A DNA stretch of 64,000 nt from Gemmobacter lutimaris (GTDB lineage: Bacteria > Pseudomonadota > Alphaproteobacteria > Rhodobacterales > Rhodobacteraceae): NCBI RefSeq assembly GCF_003570715.1, contig NZ_QXXQ01000019.1:1-64000 (forward strand), given 5' to 3'. The notes under the pieces were generated by a model, which did no database searches, was not told the origin of the DNA, and was given only the letters and a program-made list of their open reading frames with translations. Position numbers and translations under genes: made by a program. Of the stretch, positions 42,097 to 51,114 are shown piece after piece; the stretch's first letter is position 1, and each line of letters opens with the position of its first letter.

Positions 42097-45000
42097 TCAG
42101 AATGTGAGCGTGACGGATCGCCCAGCGCCCCGGCCGATCAAGGCAGAGAGCTGGTAGATGCGGATGGCGAGGGATTGGCCGGGGCCGAGGGGTGCGCCCC
42201 AATCGGCGGTCTGCTGGGCGGCGGTGTAGAGAGCGCTGGTCGTGCCAGTGGTCAAGGATCGCTTGACGACTGACCCGTCCAGAATGTCGACCGCGTAAGC
42301 CTCACTGTCCTCGGCCAAAGGCACGTCGCCCGCGCCCCAAGTGTCAGCAGCCAGCGACCGGGACCGCCGCGTCCAGCGGATGGTCAGATCGCCCGGGCTG
42401 CGGGCGATGCGCCATGGTTGCTCGACATGGGCCACCGAAAACGGCCGCAGTCCAGCGCCCTCGGGCGTGAAGGTGGTGGCAACAAAGGTTTCGTCGCTGG
42501 CCGGGCGCGATGCCGGGCCGATGCGCCAGTTCCATGGCAGACCCAGATCGGCTTCGGAAATGGGCAATGAGGCCACCGCCGTATCCAGCACAACCACCCG
42601 TGCGCCAGTCGGCACTATGCTGATCATAGCCTCTTCGGTGCCTCGCTGACCTCGCAGCAGGCGGGTCAGCCGATAGCGGCCGGGCGCGATCAATTCGGCC
42701 GCGCCCGCCTGGACGATTTCCCATTGCCCAGTGCCGGTTTCGACCGCAAGCGCATTGGCCCCACCCAGCAGCGTGATGTCTGTGACGCTTTCCAGCGTGC
42801 CGGAATAGAGATCGACCACCAGCGCATTGCCCAGATCGCAGCGTGACACCGGCCCTGCAAAGAAGTCCGCCACCAGCACCCCCATCCGTGCCCGCGAGCT
42901 GAAGGTGGTCAGCAGGGCAAAACCATCTGTCGCTGCACTGCGGTAGGTGGCGATTTCGCCGGGCCACGGCTTGGCATGCGCCGCGATCATGGGCCGATGC
43001 GCAGGTTGATCCTCGCGCAGTTGGGGCAGGTCCAGCAGGATCACATCCGGCGTGCCAAACACGGTGGGCGTCGACAAGGACGCAGGGCGCGGTTCGCCGG
43101 GCGGCAGATCGTAGACCGCGCGGTCCTGCCGGACTGCATCGACGCTGCGCAGGTCGGAGTCCGCGATGGACACCAGACGCATTTCCGTCAGGCGGTCATC
43201 ATGGTCGAGCAGGATCACATCGCAGGGATCCAGCGCCAGGCGCGACGGTGGAAGTCTGAACACCGCACTTTCCCGGCCAACCCATGCCTCCATCAGCGCG
43301 CGGCGGCAGCGGTGTTCGGCTTCCTCGGGCGGAATGGCCATCGGGAAGCTTTCCGAGGCGATGCGGGTGGTGTCGACGGTGATGCGCCGCGCCTCGACCT
43401 GCGCCGCGTCATAATCCTCGTCGGCGCGGGCGACCTGCCATTTCAGCGCCTGCGGCAGTTCGGTTTCCTGCGAGCGGGTCAGTTCCATCACGTCGCCCTG
43501 TGCAGAGGCGGGCGCGACCAAGCTGTCGGGCGTGATGGTCAGACCGGCTATGCGGCCGCGCATCAGGAAGCGGATGCGCCCCTCGCTCTCGACAGCATCG
43601 AACCCGAAATGCCGCGCCAGCGTGGAAATCGACGCACGCGGGGCTTCCAGCGCCGAAATGACGTAGCCCTCGACCGCGCCCCAAAGGCCGGAGACGTCGA
43701 TCAGCTCTTCCGGCATCCCGGCGCGCAAGCAGAGGTGCCGCACCAGCGCCGCCAGCGACACCGCGCCCAGCCGCCCGGTCAGCCAGTGGCCCAGACGCCA
43801 GTTCGGGCCATCGGTCCAGACATCGGTCAGTTCTGGAAAGAACGGATAGGGCCGAGCATCCCAGGTCCATGCAGCGCATTCGGGCACATGGACCATCCGG
43901 TTGCTGTAAACCGAGGACACTGGGTTGTTGGCTGCGGCACCCCAGAAAAGATAGGTCGCCTCGAGATAGGCCCGCTGGATCGCGTCGTCGCGCCAGCCGC
44001 GCGAGAAATAGGGCGTGAAGCTCTCCGACGACTTCGGATCGAAGAACACGTTGGGCTGGTTGGTGCCGCGGTCAATTGCCGGGCACCCCAGCTCCGTAAA
44101 CCAGATCGGCTTTGACTGCGGCACCCACGCGGTCGGCGAGCCGTTCTCCACCCCACCGGGTCGGTTGAAGTGCGGGTTTTGCCACCAGGCGCGCAGATCC
44201 TTGAAGCGAAAGACCCAAGGCTTGGCAGCGGCGCCATCGGTGATCGGCGTCCGGGTTTGCGCTGTCCGGGCAGCCGGGCTGGCATAGAACCAGTCGAACC
44301 CTTCGCCGCCGGTGATGTTGGATTGCAGATGCGTCCGGTCATAGATCGCCGGGGCCAGGCTCGCATCGGCATGATCGAACCCGTCACGCCAGTCTGACAG
44401 CGGCATGTAGTTGTCGATGCCGATGAAGTTGATGTTGGCGTCCGACCAGAGCGGGTCGAGGTGGAAATACACGTCGCCCGACCCATCGGCAGGGTGGTGA
44501 CCGAAGTATTCCGACCAATCGGCGGCATACCCGATCTTCGGCCCAGCGCCGAGGATTGCACGCACATCTGCCGCGAGGGACTTGAAGGCAGTCACTGCAG
44601 GATAAGTGTTGGCACCCGAGCGGATGGTGGTGAGGCCGGGCATTTCGGAGCCAATCAGGAAGGCGTCCACGCCCCCGGCGGCTTTGCACAGATGCGCATA
44701 GTGCAGGATCATCCGGCGCAGCGACCATTCGCCGACTGGCCCGGTCCAGCTGACATTGGTGCCCGACACGCTGAAGTTGGCGGGCGTTGCCATGCCGAAC
44801 AGAGCTGCAACCTGCGTTGCCGCTGTCGCAGTCTTGTCGACCGATCCTGTAAAGCCCGCCGCCGGGGAACAGGTGATCCGCCCCCGCCAAGGGAATGTCG
44901 GCTGGCCAGCGGTAGCCGCATTGGCGCTGTAGGGATTGGGCTTTGTGTTGCCAGGCGGCACGTCCAGCAGCAGGAAGGGATAGAATGTCACACGCAGCCC

Positions 45001-46068
45001 GCGCGCCTTCATCTCCTGAATGGCCTGCACCACCGCGAAATCCGCAGGCGTGCCACCATAGACAGGACGATCCTCGGCATCACGGCTGACCAGAAACGCA
45101 TCGGCACGGCTGACGCCATTCACCATCCAGGCCGAGGGCGTCGTGGTCTTGGTGGCCACCTCTACGCCGGGGCGAACCTTGCAGTTCCCGGCGCGCAGGT
45201 CATCACCGAACCATGCCACCACGAGGCTCACGCTTTCCACTGCGGGGGCCAAAGATTGCAGCCGGTCCAGCGCCACCACGATGTCGGCGGTGTCGGTGAT
45301 CGCGTTCAGGTTTTCGGCCACGGTCGCGCCCCCGGAGCCGGTGGTCTTCTTGACCGGTGCGGTTGCATAGGTGAATTCGCCCGAGGCCGGGATCATCGTC
45401 ACGGCCTTCACCAACCCTTCGGCGGTGTCGGCATCCGCCAGCGGGCGAAACACCTCGAAACTGATCTGCGGCAGGCGGTTGCCAAAGGCGCTGAGGTTCA
45501 ATTCCTCGAACACCACATAGGCGGTGCCACGGTAGGCGGGGGTGCTGGACGCGCCCATCGTTGCCAAGATGAACGGATCGGGGGTTTGGGCTTCGTCACC
45601 CGGATACCAGCGCCAGGTCACGCCGGTCATGTCCATCGGCTTGCCATCCGCCCAGACCCGACCAATGCCCGTGATCTCTCCTTCGCACAGCGCGACGGCG
45701 AAGCTGGCATAGTAAAGATATTCGGTGGTGGTAACCTTTGGCCCGCTGCCCTTGCCGCCGCCTTGGCTTGTCGTGTTGACCTCTTCGCGGAAGTCTGTCG
45801 CCCAGATGATGTTGCCGCCGATGCGCATCCGGCCGAACAGGCGCGGGATCACGGCGCCTTCGGTCGAAGATGTGATGCGCAGACTGTCCAGCCGCGCGCC
45901 CTCGATCCTTTGGGCGGGTGCGAGGGACGAGACGATCCAGTTGTCGACCACCGATCCGATGGTGGAGCCGATGAAGCCACCGATGGCCGCGCCGGAAAAG
46001 CCGAGGATGGCCCCGCCAAATGCGCCGCCAATCGCGGAGCCAACGGCGCCGAGAACCAAAGTCGCCAT
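42097..46068 (-). CDS. GTA gp15-like tail tip/host-specificity protein
   Basis: A 1323-residue megatron-type baseplate protein. The Gly/Ala-rich N-terminus (LVLGAVGSAIGGAFGGAILG) is followed by the first tail domain (RLFGRMRIGGNIIWATDF), a TIM-barrel-like central part (CKAAGGVDAFLIGSEMPGLT; IWFTELGCPAIDRGTNQPN) and C-terminal fibronectin-like and tail_3 domains. This matches the RcGTA gp15 host-specificity protein and lambda J in position. It forms the tail tip and probably initiates DNA delivery. It is followed by the fibre gene with a 10-nt gap. Confidence 0.9.
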   Translation of the reverse strand: MATLVLGAVGSAIGGAFGGAILGFSGAAIGGFIGSTIGSVVDNWIVSSLAPAQRIEGARLDSLRITSSTEGAVIPRLFGRMRIGGNIIWATDFREEVNTTSQGGGKGSGPKVTTTEYLYYASFAVALCEGEITGIGRVWADGKPMDMTGVTWRWYPGDEAQTPDPFILATMGASSTPAYRGTAYVVFEELNLSAFGNRLPQISFEVFRPLADADTAEGLVKAVTMIPASGEFTYATAPVKKTTGSGGATVAENLNAITDTADIVVALDRLQSLAPAVESVSLVVAWFGDDLRAGNCKVRPGVEVATKTTTPSAWMVNGVSRADAFLVSRDAEDRPVYGGTPADFAVVQAIQEMKARGLRVTFYPFLLLDVPPGNTKPNPYSANAATAGQPTFPWRGRITCSPAAGFTGSVDKTATAATQVAALFGMATPANFSVSGTNVSWTGPVGEWSLRRMILHYAHLCKAAGGVDAFLIGSEMPGLTTIRSGANTYPAVTAFKSLAADVRAILGAGPKIGYAADWSEYFGHHPADGSGDVYFHLDPLWSDANINFIGIDNYMPLSDWRDGFDHADASLAPAIYDRTHLQSNITGGEGFDWFYASPAARTAQTRTPITDGAAAKPWVFRFKDLRAWWQNPHFNRPGGVENGSPTAWVPQSKPIWFTELGCPAIDRGTNQPNVFFDPKSSESFTPYFSRGWRDDAIQRAYLEATYLFWGAAANNPVSSVYSNRMVHVPECAAWTWDARPYPFFPELTDVWTDGPNWRLGHWLTGRLGAVSLAALVRHLCLRAGMPEELIDVSGLWGAVEGYVISALEAPRASISTLARHFGFDAVESEGRIRFLMRGRIAGLTITPDSLVAPASAQGDVMELTRSQETELPQALKWQVARADEDYDAAQVEARRITVDTTRIASESFPMAIPPEEAEHRCRRALMEAWVGRESAVFRLPPSRLALDPCDVILLDHDDRLTEMRLVSIADSDLRSVDAVRQDRAVYDLPPGEPRPASLSTPTVFGTPDVILLDLPQLREDQPAHRPMIAAHAKPWPGEIATYRSAATDGFALLTTFSSRARMGVLVADFFAGPVSRCDLGNALVVDLYSGTLESVTDITLLGGANALAVETGTGQWEIVQAGAAELIAPGRYRLTRLLRGQRGTEEAMISIVPTGARVVVLDTAVASLPISEADLGLPWNWRIGPASRPASDETFVATTFTPEGAGLRPFSVAHVEQPWRIARSPGDLTIRWTRRSRSLAADTWGAGDVPLAEDSEAYAVDILDGSVVKRSLTTGTTSALYTAAQQTADWGAPLGPGQSLAIRIYQLSALIGRGAGRSVTLTF

Positions 46069-46078
46069 GATGAAAATC

Positions 46079-46522
46079 TCAGATGCTGCTGGGGTGCGGA
46101 AACAGGAAGGCGAAGGCGATCTTTCGCGCCCACGTTGGTGTCAGGATTTCCTCGACGACGCCCAGACGCTCGTAGGCATGGATGAAGCGGTCGGGTGAAG
46201 TCAGGATCCCGACATGCTTGGCGATGGCGCGCGGGGCCATGCGGAACAGGATCAGCGCGCCGGGAAGGGCCTCCGTGGGAGCGATTTCCAACATCATCGC
46301 GTGCGCGCCTTCTGCCAGAACTTCTCTTGGGCCAGTCTCGCCCCAGTCCCGACTGTAGGGTGGAATGGGGAACGGTTCATTCCCGACCACCTCGCGCCAG
46401 ACGCCGCGTGCGAGGCCGAGGCAATCGCAGCCGACCCCCTTGAGGCTGGCCTGATCGTGGTAGGGCGTGCCAAGCCAGCTGCGGGCGGTGGCGATGACCA
46501 AGGCAGGATCAGCGCAGTTCAC
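46079..46522 (-). CDS. NlpC/P60 tail peptidase (GTA gp14-like)
   Basis: A 147-residue cysteine peptidase. The catalytic Cys is in GVGCDCLGLARGVW (~29) and the His in AKHVGIL (~101). It matches the GTA gp14/lambda K-type tail peptidase that opens the peptidoglycan during DNA entry. It overlaps the upstream DUF2163 gene by 4 nt, indicating translational coupling, and precedes the tail tip gene. Confidence 0.9.
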   Translation of the reverse strand: MNCADPALVIATARSWLGTPYHDQASLKGVGCDCLGLARGVWREVVGNEPFPIPPYSRDWGETGPREVLAEGAHAMMLEIAPTEALPGALILFRMAPRAIAKHVGILTSPDRFIHAYERLGVVEEILTPTWARKIAFAFLFPHPSSI

Positions 46523-47403
46523 AGCACGTTTCCTTCATGACCGCCGTCCTGGCTCGCGTAGCGCAGCACGGCATCCTGGCCGGGGATGTTGGGAAAGCCC
46601 CGGAAGTTGGCGACATTCGCGAACTTGGCGCTGCAAGTGGCGATCCGCTTGTCGCAACCCGCCCGGGCGATGAAGCTGTCGCCCTCGGCGATGGCGCGCA
46701 CCGGTGCCTCCAGCAAGGTCAACGTCGCGATACTGCCATCCACACCATGCGCCAACACTTCAGTGACCCGCCCGGCATTTGCGCCGCTGGTCCAGGTTAA
46801 GGTGCCAGACGTGAACCAGCCTGCGTCGAACCCTGACAGCCCAGAGGCCATGAAGGCCCTGTCGCGCAAAATGTCGGTGACGACACCAGTGCCCTTGTAG
46901 ATGGCGTTTTCCAGATCAATGCCGCAGCGCGCATCGCCAAGTGCAGCATCGCATCCCGCCTGAAACGTCCGACCGACAGTCTGACCCAGCACATGCGCGA
47001 GCGACCGGACTTCCGCGACAAAGGCCATGCGGCCGCGCCGGATTTGCCCAACCGCACCTCGGCGCAAAAGCACGCGCTGGCTGGTGTCAGCCCAATTGAC
47101 CCGCCACAGCTCGACAGCCGCATTGTCCCAGCGCCCATCAAGGATGTCGGTTTCCGTGATCCGGTCAGAGGTCAGAACGCCGGTCGCATCCTGCGCATCG
47201 ACAGCGAGGTCGGACCCGGCGCGGATCTCCGAGGCTGCAAACCCGCTTTCAGGTTCAAACGCGGTGCCATCGAAGGCAAGCGGACGATCATGATCGGTGA
47301 AGCCCAGCGCCACACCGTCGGCGCGGCTGATCCGCCAGCACCAGGACAAGGACGTGGTGCCGTCATCAAGATGGGCCTGCAGCGCTGGCGAGAGGTTTTT
47401 CAT
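46519..47403 (-). CDS. DUF2163 tail protein (GTA gp13-like)
   Basis: A 294-residue DUF2163/phage_BR0599 protein: opening LSPALQAHLDDGTTSLSWCW, FTDHDRPLAFDG, then conserved Cys residues in FQAGCDAALGDARCGIDL and GCDKRIATCSAKF that bind a metal cluster in relatives. It corresponds to RcGTA gp13, a hub component of the baseplate. Four-nt overlaps with both neighbours. Confidence 0.9.
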   Translation of the reverse strand: MKNLSPALQAHLDDGTTSLSWCWRISRADGVALGFTDHDRPLAFDGTAFEPESGFAASEIRAGSDLAVDAQDATGVLTSDRITETDILDGRWDNAAVELWRVNWADTSQRVLLRRGAVGQIRRGRMAFVAEVRSLAHVLGQTVGRTFQAGCDAALGDARCGIDLENAIYKGTGVVTDILRDRAFMASGLSGFDAGWFTSGTLTWTSGANAGRVTEVLAHGVDGSIATLTLLEAPVRAIAEGDSFIARAGCDKRIATCSAKFANVANFRGFPNIPGQDAVLRYASQDGGHEGNVL

Positions 47404-48026
47404 CTGCGAATCTCCAGCAAGGGAATGGCGGTGATCGAGCCGAGCCGTTCAAAATCGAGTGTCACATCGAGGGTGTCGCTGTCGAAGCGCACCGGCACAT
47501 CGAATTCGAAGCCAGCGCGGACGATGACGCCACCCGCAGGGGCGGTGGTGAAGGTGATGACGCCGGTAGTGGCATCGAGCGTCCAGCCCGATATCTGTTC
47601 CACCATGCCCAGCGCCACGCGGACGGTCCCGGCCACCGGTTTGGTGATGGCCCGCACCCAAGTCTGCGCGCCGGAGGTATAGCGTTTCGACAGCTGGAAG
47701 GTTTGTAGGCTGCCGGTCCCGGTTCCGATCTGGTGGTCGGTCGCGGTGATTGCCTGCGACGGCAGGGCAGATTTGTAGTCGGCCCAGTCCTTGTAGCGGA
47801 ACCCATGCAGGCGGCCGTTGCGGGCCTCGAAGAAGGCAACCACCGCTGCGAGATCATCGGCACGGCGGATGCCATAGGCCACATCATAGCGACGGCGACT
47901 GTCGGCCCAGCTGGCGTTGCGTTCTTCGTCGCCAGAGGCCAGTTCGACCACTTGCGTGCGCCGTTCCGGCCCGCCGCGCGCGCCGCGGCTGATGTTGTCG
48001 GGGAACCTGACTTCATGGAACGCCAT
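47400..48026 (-). CDS. DUF2460 distal tail protein (GTA gp12-like)
   Basis: A 208-residue DUF2460 protein beginning MAFHEVRFPDNISRGARGGP, with FFEARNGRLHGFRYKDWADY and the end FERLGSITAIPLLEIRR. It corresponds to RcGTA gp12, the distal tail ring that joins tube and baseplate. The ATG at 48026 overlaps the tape-measure stop (TGATG). An in-frame extension upstream to 48608 lies inside the tape-measure gene and is not used. Confidence 0.9.
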   Translation of the reverse strand: MAFHEVRFPDNISRGARGGPERRTQVVELASGDEERNASWADSRRRYDVAYGIRRADDLAAVVAFFEARNGRLHGFRYKDWADYKSALPSQAITATDHQIGTGTGSLQTFQLSKRYTSGAQTWVRAITKPVAGTVRVALGMVEQISGWTLDATTGVITFTTAPAGGVIVRAGFEFDVPVRFDSDTLDVTLDFERLGSITAIPLLEIRR

Positions 48027-50452
48027 CACATGCCCCTCCGGCCGAGGGACACGGCCCGGGCGATATCGGCTGCGACCTGCGTGCGCGATTGCCGGAAGCT
48101 TTCGGCGTCGCGGGCCATGATGGTGACAGAAACGTTCGGGGCCGCGCCTTGCCCTTGGCCATATCCGGCCGCCTCGCGGCGTGACAGAACCCGCTCCCCT
48201 CGTTGCAGGATCGCCGGAACCTCGTCGGGCTTGATCCCGGCCCAGCCACCCGAATGCATCCGCGGGGCACCGGCGAATGCCATGGCCGGGACCATCCGAC
48301 CCGGGCCTGGCGATCCGACCATGCCGCCCGCGTGGAGAATGTTGGCGAAGATGCCACCCGCACCGCCCAGCGCGCCCGACAGCGCATTGGCAATCGGGCC
48401 GAGGATGAAGCGCCGGGCTGCCAGCTTGGCCAGATCGGCGATCATCGATGTGACCAGATCGCGGAAGTCGAGTTTGCCGGTTTTCACGAACTCGCCCACG
48501 GCATTCTCGGCCGAGGTAAAGGCAGAAACCAGCGCATTGCCGATATCGCCACCAATGTCGCGCGCCTTTGCAGCGTAGTCGGCGAGCGTGGCCACGGCCG
48601 CCTCCCATCCGGTCTTGGCCACCTCGGCCCCGGCGGCAGCAGCGGCCCCGGCGCCACCGGCGGCGCGCCCGGCCTCGGTAATCGACTCGTCCAACCGGTC
48701 GGCGGCCTCTGTGGCCCCGTCCAGCGCTGCCTCGCCATCACTGCCCGCCCCGGAGACAGCATCCTTCAGCGCCTGCCAGCTTTGCATCGGACGGGTAGCT
48801 GCGTCGGCCAGCATGCCGGAAGCCTCGCGATAGGCCTCGGCCCGGGCGGTGGCCTCTTCGGCCATTCCGGTCAGCCCGAGATCGGGCGTGGTGACATAAG
48901 TTTGCGCCATCGCGGCGGAGAAGGCTTCGGCGGCGGCAGTTCCGGCCGCAGCGGCAGATCCGGCAAAGGGATTGTCGATCCGGCCCAGCGCAACGGGATC
49001 GAGCGTGCCGATCCGCACCCCACCTTCGCCGACAGCCCAGTCGGGCAGGAGGTCCAGCGCAGCGTTCAGACCGTTGATGAAATTGTTGATCCGGGTGACG
49101 ACGCCGTTCAGCATGGCCTCGACACCGCCGATCAACCCGTTGGCGGCCTGGAACGCGAAATCACCAATCGCACCCGGCAGCTGGCCCCAGATCGCCTTAA
49201 CCGCATCGTAGGCACCCTTGAAGATGCCTGCGGCCGAATTGCCAAAGCCGGTCACCGCTTCGACCGAAGACTGCATCGCGCCATAAATCGTGGCCTGCAG
49301 CCCCGCCCAGCTGGCCTCGATCTTCGACCAGGCCGAGGCCGCGCCAAGGCCAATGCGGTCCCAGACCTCGAGCGCCAGGTCCTTCAGAAGGCCAATCGCC
49401 GCGCCAAACCCGCCCGCACCTGCAACGAGCCGGGTGAACTGGAACACCAACTCGCCCGCGCCGACGATCAGTGCGCCGATGCCGGTTCGGATCAGCGCCC
49501 CGCGCAGGATGACGAGGCCGGTGGCGAGGCCCCGCACGGACAGGGCCGCAGCTGCCAGTCCTGCTACCCAGCGCCCGGCCATCAGCGTGGCAAAGGTTGC
49601 GGCATAGGTTGTCAGGCGGCCGATGTTGTCGAAGAGGGCGTTGATCGCGATGCCGATCGGCCCGGTGCTGCGTGCCATGTCGGCCAGCGCATTGGCGACG
49701 GTTTCCAGCGCTGGGGCGACCGCTGCTGTCAACCGGTTGGTCAGCCCGAGCCAGATCAGGCTGAGCTTGGCGATGGCATCACCCGTGCGTTCGATCTGGG
49801 CGGCATCTGCCGCACTGACCGCCACCCCGAAATCGCGCACATCCTGCGCCGCTTCGCGCAGCGTGGCGGGATCGATGCGCAGAAATGCCAGCGCGGCCTT
49901 GTCGCCGAAGAGATCAGAGGCGACAGCAGCCCGTTCCGCTTCAGGCACAAACCGGTTCAGGGCTTCCTGAATGGCGAAGATGCGCTGGTCGAGTGGCAGC
50001 GCCTGAAGCTCGGCGGCCGTCAGATTCAGCCGCTGCAAGGCCCCGACTGCCGATCCCGATCCGGCGGCAGCTTCCGACAACCGCGTCGTCAGTTTCTTGG
50101 TTGCCTGCTCGATCTCCCCCATCGACACGCCTGCCAACTCGCCAGCCCAAGTCAGCACCTGCAAGCTTTCGACCGTGGTCTTCAGGGATGCCGCCATATC
50201 CGCCTGCGCGCCGATGGTTTCGAGGCCCGAACGAACCATCGCAACGCCAGCCGCCGCAGCAGCGACGGTGATCGCCGCCAGCGCGATCCCGGCCTTGCGG
50301 GCGAAGCTGGCAAGACGGGTGTTGGCCAGTTCCATCTCGGTCGAGAGGCGGCCAAAACCCCGCGCGCCCGCATCACCGATGCCTTCCAACTCGGCGCGCA
50401 CCTGGCGGCCGCCTTCCGCCACGAGGCGGACGCTGACCCTTTTTTCAGCCAT
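48026..50452 (-). CDS. tail tape measure protein
   Basis: An 808-residue protein with a helical N-terminus (VRLVAEGGRQVRAELEGIG), hydrophobic segments (AGIALAAITVAAAAAGVAMV; later LMAGRWVAGLAAAALSVRG), long Ala-rich helices and a Gly-rich C-terminal part. This is the pattern of siphovirus tape measure proteins that set tail length and help form the DNA channel. It follows the frameshifted chaperone genes with an 8-nt overlap. Confidence 0.88.
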   Translation of the reverse strand: MAEKRVSVRLVAEGGRQVRAELEGIGDAGARGFGRLSTEMELANTRLASFARKAGIALAAITVAAAAAGVAMVRSGLETIGAQADMAASLKTTVESLQVLTWAGELAGVSMGEIEQATKKLTTRLSEAAAGSGSAVGALQRLNLTAAELQALPLDQRIFAIQEALNRFVPEAERAAVASDLFGDKAALAFLRIDPATLREAAQDVRDFGVAVSAADAAQIERTGDAIAKLSLIWLGLTNRLTAAVAPALETVANALADMARSTGPIGIAINALFDNIGRLTTYAATFATLMAGRWVAGLAAAALSVRGLATGLVILRGALIRTGIGALIVGAGELVFQFTRLVAGAGGFGAAIGLLKDLALEVWDRIGLGAASAWSKIEASWAGLQATIYGAMQSSVEAVTGFGNSAAGIFKGAYDAVKAIWGQLPGAIGDFAFQAANGLIGGVEAMLNGVVTRINNFINGLNAALDLLPDWAVGEGGVRIGTLDPVALGRIDNPFAGSAAAAGTAAAEAFSAAMAQTYVTTPDLGLTGMAEEATARAEAYREASGMLADAATRPMQSWQALKDAVSGAGSDGEAALDGATEAADRLDESITEAGRAAGGAGAAAAAGAEVAKTGWEAAVATLADYAAKARDIGGDIGNALVSAFTSAENAVGEFVKTGKLDFRDLVTSMIADLAKLAARRFILGPIANALSGALGGAGGIFANILHAGGMVGSPGPGRMVPAMAFAGAPRMHSGGWAGIKPDEVPAILQRGERVLSRREAAGYGQGQGAAPNVSVTIMARDAESFRQSRTQVAADIARAVSLGRRGM

Positions 50453-51112
50453 CGCGGCTTCCTTCCATCTGTTCGTTTAGTTTGCGCACCATCACCGCCT
50501 CGATCTCGGGGAGCAGTTCGGCGGCGATCAGGGCGTCGATGCCCAGTGCCCGTGCTAGGGCGAGCGCCGCGCCCATGTCCCAACCGAGGACCGCGCCGGG
50601 GATCACGCGGAGTTGGCCGCCGAGGCGGCCGACAAGATCCCAGACCTGCCATCCCTCGGGTGTCTGCGGCCGGTTCAGTCTTGCGGGGCAGTTTGGACAA
50701 GGGCCCGCGCAGGCCGCGCAGTACCGGTCGCCCCCGCCGAACGACCAGTCGGCAAGGGCGCGGAGACGTTTTTTTCCGCGTCCAGGATCAGGCCCTTGGC
50801 GACATACATGGTCTGGAAAGCCTCGAAGACGGGCCATATTTCCAGAAGGGCGTCGATCCCTTCGGGGGTGACGGGCACGACATTCCCGGCATCGTCGCCC
50901 ACGCCCTCCCAATCCAGAACAGCGCGCCGGGCGACGGCCTTCGCCATGGCGAGCGCCAGCGCCTCCTGCGTCGCTCCTTCCGGCAAGGCCTCGATGGCCG
51001 GATCGGCGCGTGCCGACACCATCAGGGCAGTTGTCAGCGGGCCGACGAGCAGGCGCAGGCCGGGGGCGAGGTCCAGCCATTGCGGCGTGGCGGTCAGGTT
51101 CAGTCGGATCAT
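50445..51112 (-). CDS. tail assembly chaperone, frameshifted GT-like product
   Basis: Predicted -1 frameshift product joining the first ~112 residues of the G-like protein to a second frame of ~109 codons. The junction reads LILDAEKKRLRALADWSF, followed by a Cys-rich segment (GDRYCAACAGPCPNCPARL) and a conserved-looking end (VWDLVGRLGGQLRVIPGAVLG ... LPEIEAVMVRKLNEQ). The second frame lacks its own convincing start codon and ribosome site, supporting frameshifting as the route. As in lambda gpG/gpGT, the fused form probably binds the tape measure protein. Stop at 50445-50447. Confidence 0.75.
50675..51112 (-). CDS. tail assembly chaperone, G-like product
   Basis: A 145-residue protein starting MIRLNLTATPQWLDLAPGLR at 51112, 2 nt after the tail tube gene. 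The end (ARPARALVQTAPQD) is low complexity because it lies beyond the frameshift site. Position between tube and tape measure is the signature of the chaperone in siphoviruses. A longer frame from 51154 overlaps the tube gene and lacks a ribosome site. Confidence 0.8.
   Translation of the reverse strand: MIRLNLTATPQWLDLAPGLRLLVGPLTTALMVSARADPAIEALPEGATQEALALAMAKAVARRAVLDWEGVGDDAGNVVPVTPEGIDALLEIWPVFEAFQTMYVAKGLILDAEKNVSAPLPTGRSAGATGTARPARALVQTAPQD
50768..50774 (-). promoter_or_regulatory. -1 programmed frameshift slippery site A-AAA-AAC
   Basis: On the minus strand the zero frame reads GCG-GAA-AAA-AAC-GTC. The heptamer A-AAA-AAC fits X-XXY-YYZ exactly and lets both tRNAs re-pair on AAA-AAA in the -1 frame. 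The -1 frame is then open to 50445. Its position in the tail-chaperone gene matches the conserved frameshift of tailed phages. Confidence 0.85.
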
Positions 51113-51114
51113 GA

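Noticed and set aside
44461-46185. A 574-codon plus-strand frame
   Set aside because: Antisense to the tail tip gene, with His/Arg/Gly-biased shadow composition.
47400-48608. A 402-codon minus-strand frame starting at 48608
   Set aside because: Its first 194 codons lie inside the tape-measure gene in another frame. The DUF2460 protein starts at 48026, overlapping the tape-measure stop.
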